Part shown: positions 49,863 to 58,669 of the stretch, in pieces
Position numbering within the stretch: position 1 is the first letter of the stretch
How the letters are laid out: each line of letters opens with the position of its first letter
Notes under the pieces: generated by a model
What the model was told of the DNA's origin: nothing
The model's input: the letters and a program-made list of their open reading frames with translations, nothing else
The model's database searches: none
Translations under genes and position numbers: made by a program
Assembly: GCA_017439985.1 (NCBI GenBank)
Contig: JAFSIC010000007.1
Coordinates: 1 to 64,000 of the forward strand
Length of the DNA: 64,000 bases
Direction: 5' to 3'
From: Oscillospiraceae bacterium
GTDB taxonomy: Bacteria; Bacillota; Clostridia; Oscillospirales; Ruminococcaceae

Positions 49863-49870
49863 TAGGTTTT

Positions 49871-50347
49871 TTACAATCTTTTTTCCAGATGGATGGTATT
49901 CTGCCATTGTCCGAAGCGATCCTGTGCGATGCGCTCCCGATAACCGATAACGCGGTAACCACAGGTTTCATGCAGAGCCAGACTGGCTTTGTTCACTTCA
50001 AAAACTACAGAAAACAGAGTCCAGCAGCCCATACTGCGTGCTTCTGCTTCGATGGCATCCATCAAGGCATGACCAACACCGCGATGCTGATGATCTTTGT
50101 GGACATAGACGCTGACTTCCACCACGCCGCGGTAACAGTCCCGCGCCGAAGTTGCTGCCAACACTGCCCAACCCACAATGATACCATCGATTTCCGCTAC
50201 CAAACGCCCCTGTTTCAGATGAGCATTGTCCCAAGCCTCATAGGTCGGACAAACCTGCTGAAAGGTGGAAATCCCCGACTCGATGCCCTGTGTATAAATT
50301 TCAGCAACAGCGGACCAATCGTCCGCTCTCATGCTGCGAATATTCAT
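49871..50347 (-). CDS. GNAT acetyltransferase, phosphinothricin-acetyltransferase-like
   Basis: 158 residues. IRSMRADDWSAVAEIYTQGIESGISTFQ is the N-terminus of the PAT/YwnH group; acetyl-CoA site VEVSVYVHKDHQHRGVGHALMDAIEAEA; C-terminal NKASLALHETCGYRVIGYRER and NTIHLEK. Members acetylate amino acids or amino-acid analogues. The start codon overlaps the mgtC stop (TAATG), so translation is coupled to the membrane gene upstream. Confidence 0.88.
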   Translation of the reverse strand: MNIRSMRADDWSAVAEIYTQGIESGISTFQQVCPTYEAWDNAHLKQGRLVAEIDGIIVGWAVLAATSARDCYRGVVEVSVYVHKDHQHRGVGHALMDAIEAEARSMGCWTLFSVVFEVNKASLALHETCGYRVIGYRERIAQDRFGQWQNTIHLEKRL

Positions 50348-51021
50348 TATAATTCCTCCAGATACACCACACCATCCAGCTCTCGGATCTGATTCAGCAG
50401 CTTCTTGTGGCTGATACGCTTCTTACTGTTCAGCGTTGCCACCAGAGAGCGAACCTCCTCGTCCACCGCGGCTTCTCTGTCCAGCTGAATGTCACCGAAG
50501 TCGATATCCATTTTTCTCAGCTGACGCAGAAACTGGCCCAAGGGATAATCATTGGACAGCTCGATGTATACATTGATCACCTTGGCTTTTTGCTGCATCT
50601 GGTCGTCCCAGCGATGAAGGATGGTCAGAATGATAAAAATTGCCGCGCTGGCGACCAGAGCCGCTTCATAGAAACCAATTCCGACTGCCAAACCAACTCC
50701 CGCTGCCGCCCATAAGCCTGCAGCCGTGGTCAAGCCTTTGATCTGGTTATTGCGAGTCACGATAATGGTGCCTGCACCCAAAAAACCGATACCGCTGACG
50801 ACCTGCGAGCCCATGCGCAGCGGGTCACCTGCTCCGAAAACCTGATACACATATTGATTGGTCATCATGATCAAGCAGGAGCCGACACAAACCAGCATAT
50901 AAGTTCGCAGACCGGCAGAGTGGTTGTTCATTTCGCGCTCCATACCGATGATGCCGCCCACAAGAAAAGCCGTCATAATTCTCAGGAAAATCCCCAATAA
51001 AGTCAGTTCGCGTAAAATCAT
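50347..51021 (-). CDS. MgtC/SapB-family membrane protein
   Basis: 224 residues: five hydrophobic segments with the MgtC signature FLVGGIIGMEREMNNHSAGLRTYMLVCVGS, VVSGIGFLGAGTIIV and GLTTAAGLWAAAGVGLAVG, then a cytoplasmic ACT-like C-terminal domain (VINVYIELSNDYPLGQFLRQLRKMDIDF). MgtC proteins affect Mg2+ homeostasis and can inhibit ATP synthase; in commensals the role is unclear. SD AGGAGGCGG upstream. The GNAT gene overlaps its stop. Confidence 0.92.
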   Translation of the reverse strand: MILRELTLLGIFLRIMTAFLVGGIIGMEREMNNHSAGLRTYMLVCVGSCLIMMTNQYVYQVFGAGDPLRMGSQVVSGIGFLGAGTIIVTRNNQIKGLTTAAGLWAAAGVGLAVGIGFYEAALVASAAIFIILTILHRWDDQMQQKAKVINVYIELSNDYPLGQFLRQLRKMDIDFGDIQLDREAAVDEEVRSLVATLNSKKRISHKKLLNQIRELDGVVYLEEL

Positions 51022-51111
51022 ACTGCCGCCTCCTGTTAGTATATAGAATCAGTATAACATATTCGGATTTTTTCGCAAAACAGCTTTATCCATTTCAGGA
51101 AATTTTCCGTT

Positions 51112-51981
51112 TTAATAGGTTAAAATTTCGTAACCTGTTTCTGTAACGAGGACAGTGATCTCCCACTGTGCAGAGAGAGAACCGTCAGCTGTATAAACAG
51201 TCCAGTCGTCACCTTCCATCATCACAACATCGGCTTCACCGGCATTCACCATCGGCTCGATGGTGAAGACCATACCCGGAACCATGAGCATCTCTTCGCC
51301 TCGATTGGAAACATAGCTGACATACGGCTCCTCGTGGAACTCCAGACCAATGCCGTGACCGCCGATCTCCACGACGACAGAACAGCCATGAGCCTTACAG
51401 TAATCATTGACAGCCTGACCCATATCGCCCAGGAAGCCCCATGGTTTTACCTGTTTCAGACCTTCGGTGATGCAGTCTTTTGCCACGTTGACCACATGTT
51501 TTGCTTCTTCGGACACCTCACCAATGCAGAACATACGGGAGGAGTCGGAGAAATAGCCGTTATAGATGGTGGAAACGTCCACGTTGATGATGTCACCCTC
51601 CTGAAGGATCACATCCTCGCTTGGAATACCGTGGCAAACCACGTCATTGATGGAGGTGCAGACGCTCTTAGGGAAGCCCTCGTAGTTCAGTGGAGCAGGG
51701 ATACCACCCAGTTCCTTGGTTTTGTTGTAAACCAGCTGATCGATCTCCTCGGTGCTCATACCTGCACGAATGTGCTCGGCAATGTAGTCCAGCACCGCAA
51801 TATTGATTTGGCTGCTTGCCTTGATGCCTTCGATCTGTTCCGGAGTTTTGATGATCTCATGAGGCGGAACTTCCGCGCCCATACGAGCGAAGCGTTCGAT
51901 TTTCTCATCAAAATCCGCATGACATTTTTTATATTTCTTTCCACTGCCGCACCAGCAAGGATCATTGCGTTCCAGTTTCAT
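51112..51981 (-). CDS. map: Methionine aminopeptidase type I with N-terminal SEC-C zinc motif
   Basis: 289 residues. Residues 1-22 are a SEC-C motif (NDPCWCGSGKKYKKCH), which binds zinc and contacts ribosomes or SecA-type partners; then the MetAP fold with metal ligands in INVDVSTIYNGYFSDSSR (two Asp), GHGIGLEFHEEP (His), FTIEPM (Glu) and QWEITVLVTE (Glu). It removes initiator Met from nascent chains. This is the longer MetAP form common in Clostridia, and stands alone here rather than in the ribosomal protein operon, so another map copy may exist elsewhere. Confidence 0.95.
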   Translation of the reverse strand: MKLERNDPCWCGSGKKYKKCHADFDEKIERFARMGAEVPPHEIIKTPEQIEGIKASSQINIAVLDYIAEHIRAGMSTEEIDQLVYNKTKELGGIPAPLNYEGFPKSVCTSINDVVCHGIPSEDVILQEGDIINVDVSTIYNGYFSDSSRMFCIGEVSEEAKHVVNVAKDCITEGLKQVKPWGFLGDMGQAVNDYCKAHGCSVVVEIGGHGIGLEFHEEPYVSYVSNRGEEMLMVPGMVFTIEPMVNAGEADVVMMEGDDWTVYTADGSLSAQWEITVLVTETGYEILTY

Positions 51982-52156
51982 AAAAATTCTCCTTTTTCCA
52001 TGAATTTTCCTGCATTTATTGTATCACAGCAAGGGATTCCATGCAACGGAAGTGTCATGAACAATTTGTCAATAGCATCAGCGGATGAAGCCCGCCAAAG
52101 TTTTATCCCCCGTTTCAAGCAATCCTACAATCTTAAGTTTTGCCAATGAAAACCGC

Positions 52157-52186
52157 TTGTACTTTCCTCTCTCCACCTGCTATAAT
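52157..52186 (+). promoter_or_regulatory. Promoter of nrdJ
   Basis: TTGTAC, 18-nt spacer, TATAAT with extended TGC, about 38 nt before the start codon. There is no room for a cobalamin riboswitch. Confidence 0.78.
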
Positions 52187-52223
52187 TTGATTACAGTCAC
52201 TTATTCTCGAAAGGAGCAAGGCA

Positions 52224-54569
52224 ATGAACGTAAGAAAACGCAGTGGAAACATCGTTGCTTTCGATAAAGAATTTATCTATCGTGCCATCAGTCTGGCCGC
52301 CGCCGCTGCCGGCGAGCAGAACGAAGAAGCTATCCGCACCGCAACCGATGCGGTGGAAGCACGTTTGTTAGAAAAAGGCGAGGACATCGTTGATATTGAG
52401 CGTATTCAAGACACCGTGGAAGAGATCCTCTTTGAACAGCAGCAGTATCGCACCGTCCGCGCCTACATGATGTACCGCATGGAAAAAGAAAAGACCCGCG
52501 GCCAGGAGGATGAATTTGGCGGCGGTCTGTTGTCCCGCGACTTCCTCAGCAAATACAAACACGCACCAAACCCAATGGAACAGCTGGGTTCCTTTGTCTT
52601 TACCCGCACATACTCCCGCTATCTGCCGAAACTGAACCGCAGAGAGTTCTGGTGGGAGACTGTTCGTCGTGCCGTTGAATACAACTGTTCTCTGGCACCG
52701 ACCAGCCGCGAAGAGGCTGAGACCTTGTATGACAACATCTACCACATGAGACAGTTCCTTTCCGGACGTACTCTCTGGGTAGGCAACACTAAGGTCGCTT
52801 CTGAGTATCCAATGGCCAACTATAACTGCGCTTTTGAGGTCATCGATGACTTCCATGCTTATCACGACCTGTTCTACCTGCTGATGGTAGGTTCCGGCGT
52901 GGGTGTGCGCGTGCTGAAAGAGGACGCTGCTAAGCTGCCAAAAATCCGTACCGATATGAAGATCCTCCATAAGGCGTACAATGCCCGTCCGAAAGAGGAG
53001 CGTCTGGAATTCACCAATCTGGCCTTCACCAAGGACGATGTGACCATCTCCATCGGTGACTCCAAAGAAGGTTGGGCACAGGCTCTGGATCACTACTTCA
53101 ACATTCTGACTTCCAATGAATACAACCGCATCAAAACCATGATCGTGGAATACGACAGCATTCGCCCTCGCGGCGAGCGTCTGAAAGTATTCGGCGGCAC
53201 CGCATCCGGTTATGAGTCCATGATGACCATGCTGGACAAGATCAACAAGGTTATCACCGCAGCCGGTGTTCGCAGCGGCGAGTATCGTACTCAGCTGCAG
53301 CCGATCGACCTGCTGGATATCGCCAACATCATCGGTGAAAACGTGGTTTCCGGCGGTGTGCGCCGCACCTCTGAGATCGGTCTTATCGATCAGGATGACG
53401 AAACCTGCATCAAAGCAAAAAGCAATCTCTATAAACAGATCAACGGTCGCTGGGAAATGGACAAATCCATCTCTCACCGCCAGATGAGCAACAACTCCAT
53501 CTTCTACCGCCGCAAACCGACCCGTGAGCAGCTGCATTGGCATATTCAGCAGATGCGCTACTCCGGTGAACCTGGTTGGATTAACGAAGAAGCCGGTCTG
53601 AAACGCCGCCCGAACTTCAAGGGCTGCAACCCTTGCGGCGAAATTCTTCTGGACAGCCATGGTCTTTGCAACCTGACCACTATCAATGTAAAAGCTTTCG
53701 TCAAAGACGGCAAGCTGGACTTGGAAGGTCTGCTGGCAACACAGCGTCTGTCTGCGAGAGCAGGCTTCCGCATGACCTGCCGCGAACTGGAGATGCACTC
53801 CTGGAATCAGGTGCAGCAGCGCGACCGTCTGGTTGGCTGCTCCATGACAGGCTGGCAGGACATGGTCAACGCAGCAAATCTGAGCCGAGATGAACAGATT
53901 TACGTCCTCAAAGCAATGCGTGAAGCTGCTCGCAAAGCGGCTGACGAGATCGCAGAATCCATGAACATGACCAAGCCGCTGCTGGTTACCACCATCAAGC
54001 CGGAGGGCACCCTCTCCCTGCTGCCGACCGTTTCCAGTGGTGTGCACTACTCCCACTCCCCATACTATGTGCGCCGCATCCGCATCACCGCCACCGACCC
54101 TCTCTGCAAAGTCTGCGAAGAGCTGGGCTACCCGGTTCTCCCGGAGGTTGGTCAGGATCCGATCAATCCAAAGACCAAGGTTGTGGAATTCCCGGTACAG
54201 GCTCCAAGCGGCCGCGTGAAAGCCGATGTTTCCGCTATTGAACAGCTGGAAAATTACAAGATGTTCATGGAACATTACGTAGACCACAACTGCTCCATCA
54301 CCGTTCATGTTCGCGACAACGAATGGGCAGATGTGGAAGAATGGGTATGGAACAACTGGGACGACGTGGTTGCTCTGTCCTTCCTCAGCTACGACGACAG
54401 CTTCTACGATCTGATGCCTTACGAGGAAATCAGCAAAGAAGAATACGAAAGCCGCAAGGCTGCCATGCGCCCGTTCAATCCGTCTCTCATCTCCAAATAT
54501 GAGCGTGAGGAAACCGAACTGGACATCGGTGCCAGCGACTGCGTCAACGGCGTTTGCCCTGTCCGCTAG
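52224..54569 (+). CDS. nrdJ: Adenosylcobalamin-dependent ribonucleoside-triphosphate reductase (class II)
   Basis: 781 residues. An N-terminal ATP-cone (VRKRSGNIVAFDKEFIYRAISLAA...FEQQQYRTVRAYMMY) precedes a monomeric RTPR core: PMANYNCAF (first redox Cys), GSGVGVRVL, ENVVSGGVRRTSEIGL, GCNPCGEILLDSHGLCNLTTIN (thiyl-radical and second redox Cys, near 471), TIKPEGTLSLLPTVSSG, and a C-terminal redox pair in DCVNGVC. It reduces ribonucleoside triphosphates to dNTPs with B12. SD AAAGGAG. Single gene with its own promoter and terminator; no adjacent NrdR or thioredoxin. Confidence 0.94.
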   Translation: MNVRKRSGNIVAFDKEFIYRAISLAAAAAGEQNEEAIRTATDAVEARLLEKGEDIVDIERIQDTVEEILFEQQQYRTVRAYMMYRMEKEKTRGQEDEFGGGLLSRDFLSKYKHAPNPMEQLGSFVFTRTYSRYLPKLNRREFWWETVRRAVEYNCSLAPTSREEAETLYDNIYHMRQFLSGRTLWVGNTKVASEYPMANYNCAFEVIDDFHAYHDLFYLLMVGSGVGVRVLKEDAAKLPKIRTDMKILHKAYNARPKEERLEFTNLAFTKDDVTISIGDSKEGWAQALDHYFNILTSNEYNRIKTMIVEYDSIRPRGERLKVFGGTASGYESMMTMLDKINKVITAAGVRSGEYRTQLQPIDLLDIANIIGENVVSGGVRRTSEIGLIDQDDETCIKAKSNLYKQINGRWEMDKSISHRQMSNNSIFYRRKPTREQLHWHIQQMRYSGEPGWINEEAGLKRRPNFKGCNPCGEILLDSHGLCNLTTINVKAFVKDGKLDLEGLLATQRLSARAGFRMTCRELEMHSWNQVQQRDRLVGCSMTGWQDMVNAANLSRDEQIYVLKAMREAARKAADEIAESMNMTKPLLVTTIKPEGTLSLLPTVSSGVHYSHSPYYVRRIRITATDPLCKVCEELGYPVLPEVGQDPINPKTKVVEFPVQAPSGRVKADVSAIEQLENYKMFMEHYVDHNCSITVHVRDNEWADVEEWVWNNWDDVVALSFLSYDDSFYDLMPYEEISKEEYESRKAAMRPFNPSLISKYEREETELDIGASDCVNGVCPVR

Positions 54570-54652
54570 TGGGGATGCCCCCACAGGCTGTTTCGCGTCA
54601 TCATAACAGAAAAATAGAAGTTTTGTGTCGCGGAATCAATCTCCGCAAGAAT

Positions 54653-54681
54653 AAAGCCACCTCTTTCGAGGTGGCTTTTTA
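54653..54681. terminator. Bidirectional terminator between nrdJ and argH
   Basis: AAAGCCACCTC/GAGGTGGCTTT with a TTTC loop. The stem sequence is identical to that of the terminator at 42598-42624. Confidence 0.92.
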
Positions 54682-54688
54682 TTGTTTC

Positions 54689-56068
54689 TTATTCTTTTTC
54701 TGCAAGGAATTTCTTGATGGAAGCGATCTGTGCCTGAACAGACTCTTTTGATGGGCCGCCCTGGGACAATCTCATTGCCACACAGGTCTCCAGATCGATG
54801 GCATGGTACACGTCGTCCTCGAAGATGTCAGAGAAGGATTTGTACTCATCCATGGACAGGCTTTCCAGTGTTTTACCATTATTGATGCAGTAGTTGACCA
54901 GCTTGCCGACAACAGTATAGGCGTCGCGGAATGGCAGACCCTTCTTCACCATATAGTCAGCGCAGTCGGTGGCGTTGATAAAACCACGGGAAGCTGCGTT
55001 TCTCATGTTTTCCTTGTTGAGAGTCATGGTATCGATCATGGCGGTGAACACAGGCAGGCAGGCTTTTACGGTATCAACCGCGTCGAAGACCTGCTCCTTG
55101 TCCTCCTGCATATCCTTATTGTAAGCCAGCGGCAGAGCTTTCATAATGGTCAGGAAGCCCATGAGACTGCCGTAAACTCGACCGGTCTTGCCGCGAACAA
55201 GCTCAGCGATGTCCGGATTCTTCTTCTGAGGCATGATGGAAGAGCCGGTAGAATAGGCGTCATCCAACTCAATAAATTTGAATTCCCAGCTGCACCACAT
55301 GATGATTTCTTCCGAGAAGCGGGACAGGTGCATCATAATGATGGAGAGTGCGGAGAGAATTTCCACACAATAGTCACGATCGGAAACGCCGTCCAGAGAG
55401 TTCTCGCAAACGCGTGCGAAGCCCAGCTGTTCTGCAACAAACTGGCGGTCGATCGGGTAGGTTGTACCGGTCAGCGCACCGCAGCCCAGCGGCATTTCAT
55501 CCATACGCTCGTAGCAGTCCTCCAGACGGAGCACATCGCGTTTGAGCATATTGGCATAGGACATCATATAGTGGGCAAAGGTGCTTGGCTGTGCTCTCTG
55601 CAGGTGAGTGTAGGCAGGCATAATAGTATCCAGATTATTTTCCGCCATTTTCACCAGCACTTCGATGAGCGGCAGTAGCAGTGCACGGATCTCCAGCACC
55701 TGATTCTTCATATACATACGGAAATCCAGCGCCACCTGATCATTACGGCTGCGAGCGGTGTGCAGACGTTTACCGGTGTCGCCGATGCGGCGGGTCAGCT
55801 CTGCCTCTACGCACATATGGATGTCCTCATCGGAAATCAGGAAAGGAATCTTTCCTGCCTCCATATCTTCCAGAATGCCCTTTAAGCCTTCGATGATTTT
55901 TTCAGATTCTTCCACAGCGATGATACCCTGCTTGCCCAGCATTTTCGCATGCGCCATACTGCCGGTGATATCCTCGCGGAACAGACGCTGGTCAAAGGTA
56001 ATGGACGCGTTCAGTTCGTCCACAAGCTGGTCGGTATTCTTATCAAAACGGCCGGACCACAATTTCAT
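54689..56068 (-). CDS. argH: Argininosuccinate lyase
   Basis: 459 residues, the normal length. Begins MKLWSGRFDKNTDQLVDELNASI; includes DEDIHMCVEAELTRRIGDTGKRLHTARSRNDQVALDFRMY, TIMPAYTHLQRAQPSTFAHYMMSYA and the signature GSSIMPQKKNPD with the catalytic Ser. It splits argininosuccinate into arginine and fumarate. The start at 56068 follows GGAGGG; five codons further upstream lack support. It lies 59 nt after argG, separated by a strong palindrome. Confidence 0.97.
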   Translation of the reverse strand: MKLWSGRFDKNTDQLVDELNASITFDQRLFREDITGSMAHAKMLGKQGIIAVEESEKIIEGLKGILEDMEAGKIPFLISDEDIHMCVEAELTRRIGDTGKRLHTARSRNDQVALDFRMYMKNQVLEIRALLLPLIEVLVKMAENNLDTIMPAYTHLQRAQPSTFAHYMMSYANMLKRDVLRLEDCYERMDEMPLGCGALTGTTYPIDRQFVAEQLGFARVCENSLDGVSDRDYCVEILSALSIIMMHLSRFSEEIIMWCSWEFKFIELDDAYSTGSSIMPQKKNPDIAELVRGKTGRVYGSLMGFLTIMKALPLAYNKDMQEDKEQVFDAVDTVKACLPVFTAMIDTMTLNKENMRNAASRGFINATDCADYMVKKGLPFRDAYTVVGKLVNYCINNGKTLESLSMDEYKSFSDIFEDDVYHAIDLETCVAMRLSQGGPSKESVQAQIASIKKFLAEKE

Positions 56069-56090
56069 AAAATATCCCTCCATCAGAAAC

Positions 56091-56116
56091 AGGGAGCGGC
56101 AAGCTTGCCGCTCCCT
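56091..56116 (-). repeat. Perfect 26-nt palindrome between argG and argH
   Basis: AGGGAGCGGCAA-GC-TTGCCGCTCCCT forms a stem with essentially no loop or a short one. There is no U-tract, so it is not an efficient terminator; it may stabilise the argG 3' end or affect argH expression. Confidence 0.7.
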
Positions 56117-56127
56117 TGTGTGTTCGA

Positions 56128-57336
56128 TTATTTGCCTTCCAGCAGAGCTTTTACTTTGATTGGCAGACCGAAGAGGTTAATGAAGCCTTCTGCCTGAGCC
56201 TGATCGTAGTCGCTTTCGCCGAAGGAAGCCAGATTTTCGCTGTACAGGCTGTTTGGACTCCAAACACCGGCATTGATGATGTTGCCTTTGTACAGTTTCA
56301 GTTTTACTTTACCGTTTACAGTTTCCTGAGTCTTGTCCACGAAGGCGGAGATGGATTCTCTCAGCGGAGTGAACCACTGACCATTGTAAACCAGTTCTGC
56401 GAATTTCAGAGCAACCTGAGCTTTGTAATGGGAGGTCTCTTTATCCAGACAGATGGTTTCCAGAACTTCATGTGCATGGTAGAGAATGGTGCCGCCCGGG
56501 GTCTCGTAAACGCCACGGCTCTTCATACCAACCAGACGGTTCTCAACAACATCCAGCAGACCGATACCGTTTGCGCCGCCCACTTTGTTCAGAGCAATGA
56601 TCAGGTCGGATGCTTTCATTTTTTCGCCGTTTAGTGCAACAGGAACGCCCTTTTCAAATTCGATTTCCACATAAGTTGGAGTATCAGGAGCCTGTTCCGG
56701 AGAAACGCTCATTTCCAGGAAGCCTTTCTTGTTGTAGAGAGGCTCGTTGCCCGGATCTTCCAGATCCAGACCTTCATGGCTCAGATGCCACAGGTTTTTA
56801 TCTTTGGAGTAGTTGGTTTCGCGGGTGATTTTCAGAGGAATGTTATGAGCCTCTGCGTAATCGATTTCTTCTTCACGGCTCTTAATGTCCCACTCACGCC
56901 ATGGAGCGATGATGGTCATATTTGGTGCAAAGGCTTTGATTGTCAGCTCAAAGCGAACCTGGTCGTTACCTTTACCGGTACAGCCATGGCAGATCGCGTC
57001 AGCGCCTTCAGCCAGAGCGATCTCTGCGATACGTTTTGCGATGATTGGGCGTGCAAAGGAAGTACCCAGCAGATAGTTCTCGTATTTTGCGCCGGCTTTC
57101 ATAGTAGGGATGATATATTCGTCAACGAACTCATCCTGCAGATTTTCGATGTAAAGTTTGGATGCACCGGTTTTCAGTGCTTTTTCTTCCAGACCGTCGG
57201 TTTCGTTACCCTGACCAACATCACCGCAAACTGCGATTACTTCACAGCCGTAGTTTTCTTTCAGCCAAGGAATGATGATGGAAGTATCAAGACCGCCGGA
57301 ATAAGCAAGGACACATTTTTTGATCTGTTTTTTCAT
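56128..57336 (-). CDS. argG: Argininosuccinate synthase
   Basis: 402 residues. N-terminal PP-loop [57 protein letters not shown] and the later [22 protein letters not shown] region are diagnostic. It joins citrulline and aspartate using ATP. The start at 57336 follows GGAGG; a longer ORF to 57390 includes promoter DNA. First gene of the argG-argH operon. Confidence 0.97.
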   Translation of the reverse strand: MKKQIKKCVLAYSGGLDTSIIIPWLKENYGCEVIAVCGDVGQGNETDGLEEKALKTGASKLYIENLQDEFVDEYIIPTMKAGAKYENYLLGTSFARPIIAKRIAEIALAEGADAICHGCTGKGNDQVRFELTIKAFAPNMTIIAPWREWDIKSREEEIDYAEAHNIPLKITRETNYSKDKNLWHLSHEGLDLEDPGNEPLYNKKGFLEMSVSPEQAPDTPTYVEIEFEKGVPVALNGEKMKASDLIIALNKVGGANGIGLLDVVENRLVGMKSRGVYETPGGTILYHAHEVLETICLDKETSHYKAQVALKFAELVYNGQWFTPLRESISAFVDKTQETVNGKVKLKLYKGNIINAGVWSPNSLYSENLASFGESDYDQAQAEGFINLFGLPIKVKALLEGK

Positions 57337-57378
57337 ATATAAGACCTCCAGAGAGTATGTTTTCAAAGTCGTGAATAA

Positions 57379-57407
57379 ATAATAGCACACATCGAATGAA
57401 TATGCAA
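57379..57407 (-). promoter_or_regulatory. argG promoter with possible ARG-box half-sites
   Basis: Minus strand TTGCAT-17-TATTAT. Overlapping the hexamers on the plus strand are GTGAATAAAT (57371-57380) and TGAATATGCA (57397-57406), which resemble halves of the ArgR box (TGAATAATTATTCA). The promoter is well supported; ArgR control is tentative. Confidence 0.7.
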
Positions 57408-57428
57408 TAGCCTTTGATTAAAAATATA

Positions 57429-57460
57429 CAAAAAAACAGCCGTCTGTGAAAAACGGCTGT
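57429..57460 (-). terminator. Terminator of the acetyltransferase operon
   Basis: ACAGCCGT/ACGGCTGT stem with a U-tract on the minus strand. Confidence 0.88.
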
Positions 57461-57469
57461 AGATTTTAG

Positions 57470-58084
57470 CTATTTCATCGTATTCCAATCGATGCGGCGA
57501 TCTTTGAAGTAGAATTCTCTGTCTTTCTCGCCGATCTCACGAAGAATACGGCAGGGATTTCCTACTGCGACCACATTGGCAGGGATATCTTTTGTCACAA
57601 CAGAACCCGCACCGATAACGCAATTATCGCCGATGGTAACGCCCGGCAGAATGATCGCTCCCGCACCTACCCAGACATTGTTTCCGATATGCACCGGAGC
57701 ATTGTATTGATACTGATGCATCCGCAGCTCCGGCAGAATCGGATGACCGGCTGTGGCGACAATGACGCTGGGGCCAAATTTACAACAGTCGCCTACATAA
57801 ATATGCGTATCATCTACCAGTGTCAGATTGAAATTTCCGTACACCATTCTACCGAAATGGACATGACGTCCACCCCAGTTTGCGTGGAATGGCGGTTCAA
57901 TATAGCAGCCTTCCCCAATCTCCGCAAACATTTTTTTCAGCAAGTCTTTTCGTTTTTCCGCCTCGGAAGGACGGGTCATGTTATATTCATACAGCAGCTC
58001 CAGGCACTGTGTTTGTTCTGCCATGACGGAAGATTCATTGGGATCGTATAGAGACCCGTCATGAAGTTTCTTCAATTCAGTCAT
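57470..58084 (-). CDS. Maltose/galactoside O-acetyltransferase-like protein
   Basis: 204 residues with a left-handed beta-helix. It has the N-terminal Mac domain (MAEQTQCLELLYEYNMTRPSEAEKRKDLLKKMF), IEPPFHANWGGRHVHFG, the catalytic His region ATAGHPILPELR, and hexapeptide repeats IGNNVWVGAGAIILPGVTIGDNCVIGAGSVVTKDIPANVVAVGNPCRILR. These are hallmarks of LacA/Maa enzymes, which acetylate sugars with acetyl-CoA. It follows a 44-codon gene by 6 nt; its SD (AGAGG) overlaps that gene's stop. Confidence 0.92.
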   Translation of the reverse strand: MTELKKLHDGSLYDPNESSVMAEQTQCLELLYEYNMTRPSEAEKRKDLLKKMFAEIGEGCYIEPPFHANWGGRHVHFGRMVYGNFNLTLVDDTHIYVGDCCKFGPSVIVATAGHPILPELRMHQYQYNAPVHIGNNVWVGAGAIILPGVTIGDNCVIGAGSVVTKDIPANVVAVGNPCRILREIGEKDREFYFKDRRIDWNTMK

Positions 58085-58090
58085 TTTGTG

Positions 58091-58225
58091 TTACCTCTTT
58101 CTTGTACGATATTTGAACCAACGCAGTCCCCGCGGCTGCATCTTCATTTTTCCAATGGCCAACCAGCCCATAAAAAGAAACGTTCCGCAGAAGGCGCAGA
58201 CTGCCACAAATGTGGAAATTGGCAT
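58091..58225 (-). CDS. 44-residue single-span membrane peptide
   Basis: ATG at 58225, stop TAA at 58093-58091. The peptide begins MPISTFVAVCAFCGTFLFMG, has one hydrophobic helix (residues 5-25), then a basic tail (KMKMQPRGLRWFKYRTRKR), so it should insert with the tail inside. AGATAGGA provides an SD. It starts 3 nt after the stop of the upstream membrane gene and ends 6 nt before the acetyltransferase start; such tight packing supports a real gene. Function unknown. Confidence 0.7.
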   Translation of the reverse strand: MPISTFVAVCAFCGTFLFMGWLAIGKMKMQPRGLRWFKYRTRKR

Positions 58226-58228
58226 ATC

Positions 58229-58585
58229 CTATCTCTTCTTTCGATATTTTTTCAGAATACCCAGCTCATAAACCAGCACCATACCGATGACCCATGCAAT
58301 GCTGCCCAATACCCCCACAAGGACGATCAGTGCGGCATTATCTCCATTGAAAAGCAGCGGCAGACCGATCAGGGCAAAGACCACACCTGCACCGACCAGG
58401 AGCTTGCCAACTGCACGATTGTAGGCAGTGACATCTGTGAGAGTTTCCGCTTTCGGAGGTGGGCTGATATTGTAGAAACCAAAGGGCTTTCCCTTTCCCG
58501 CATGAATGAGATCGATCACACCCAATACAACAAAAAGCAAAGCACAAGCCAGCCAGATTAAATAAGCAATCGTCATTTCTGTCAT
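58229..58585 (-). CDS. DUF3784-like small membrane protein
   Basis: 118 residues. Three hydrophobic segments: IAYLIWLACALLFVVLGVIDLI, LLVGAGVVFALIGLPLLF and ALIVLVGVLGSIAWVIGMVLVY, with a basic C-terminus. The middle loop FYNISPPPKAETLTDVTAYNRAVGKLL is the pattern of DUF3784 proteins. The start at 58585 follows GGAGAG. First gene of a three-gene operon with the 44-aa peptide and the acetyltransferase. Role unknown. Confidence 0.78.
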   Translation of the reverse strand: MTEMTIAYLIWLACALLFVVLGVIDLIHAGKGKPFGFYNISPPPKAETLTDVTAYNRAVGKLLVGAGVVFALIGLPLLFNGDNAALIVLVGVLGSIAWVIGMVLVYELGILKKYRKKR

Positions 58586-58624
58586 GGTATCACTCTCCTT
58601 TGCTTCATCATAGCACAGAGATTG

Positions 58625-58656
58625 AAAAAAATCCACCCTGCCGAAACAGGGTGGAT
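58625..58656 (-). terminator. Terminator after the SDR gene
   Basis: ATCCACCCTG/CAGGGTGGAT stem, 6-nt loop, U-tract on the minus strand. Confidence 0.9.
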
Positions 58657-58669
58657 GAATATGCAAAAC

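Noticed and set aside
52187..52223. Cobalamin riboswitch before the B12-dependent nrdJ
   Set aside because: The predicted 5' UTR is only about 30 nt, too short for the element.
52368..54584. 738-codon minus-strand frame opposite nrdJ
   Set aside because: Antisense to a complete ribonucleotide reductase with all active-site residues; no start signals of its own.
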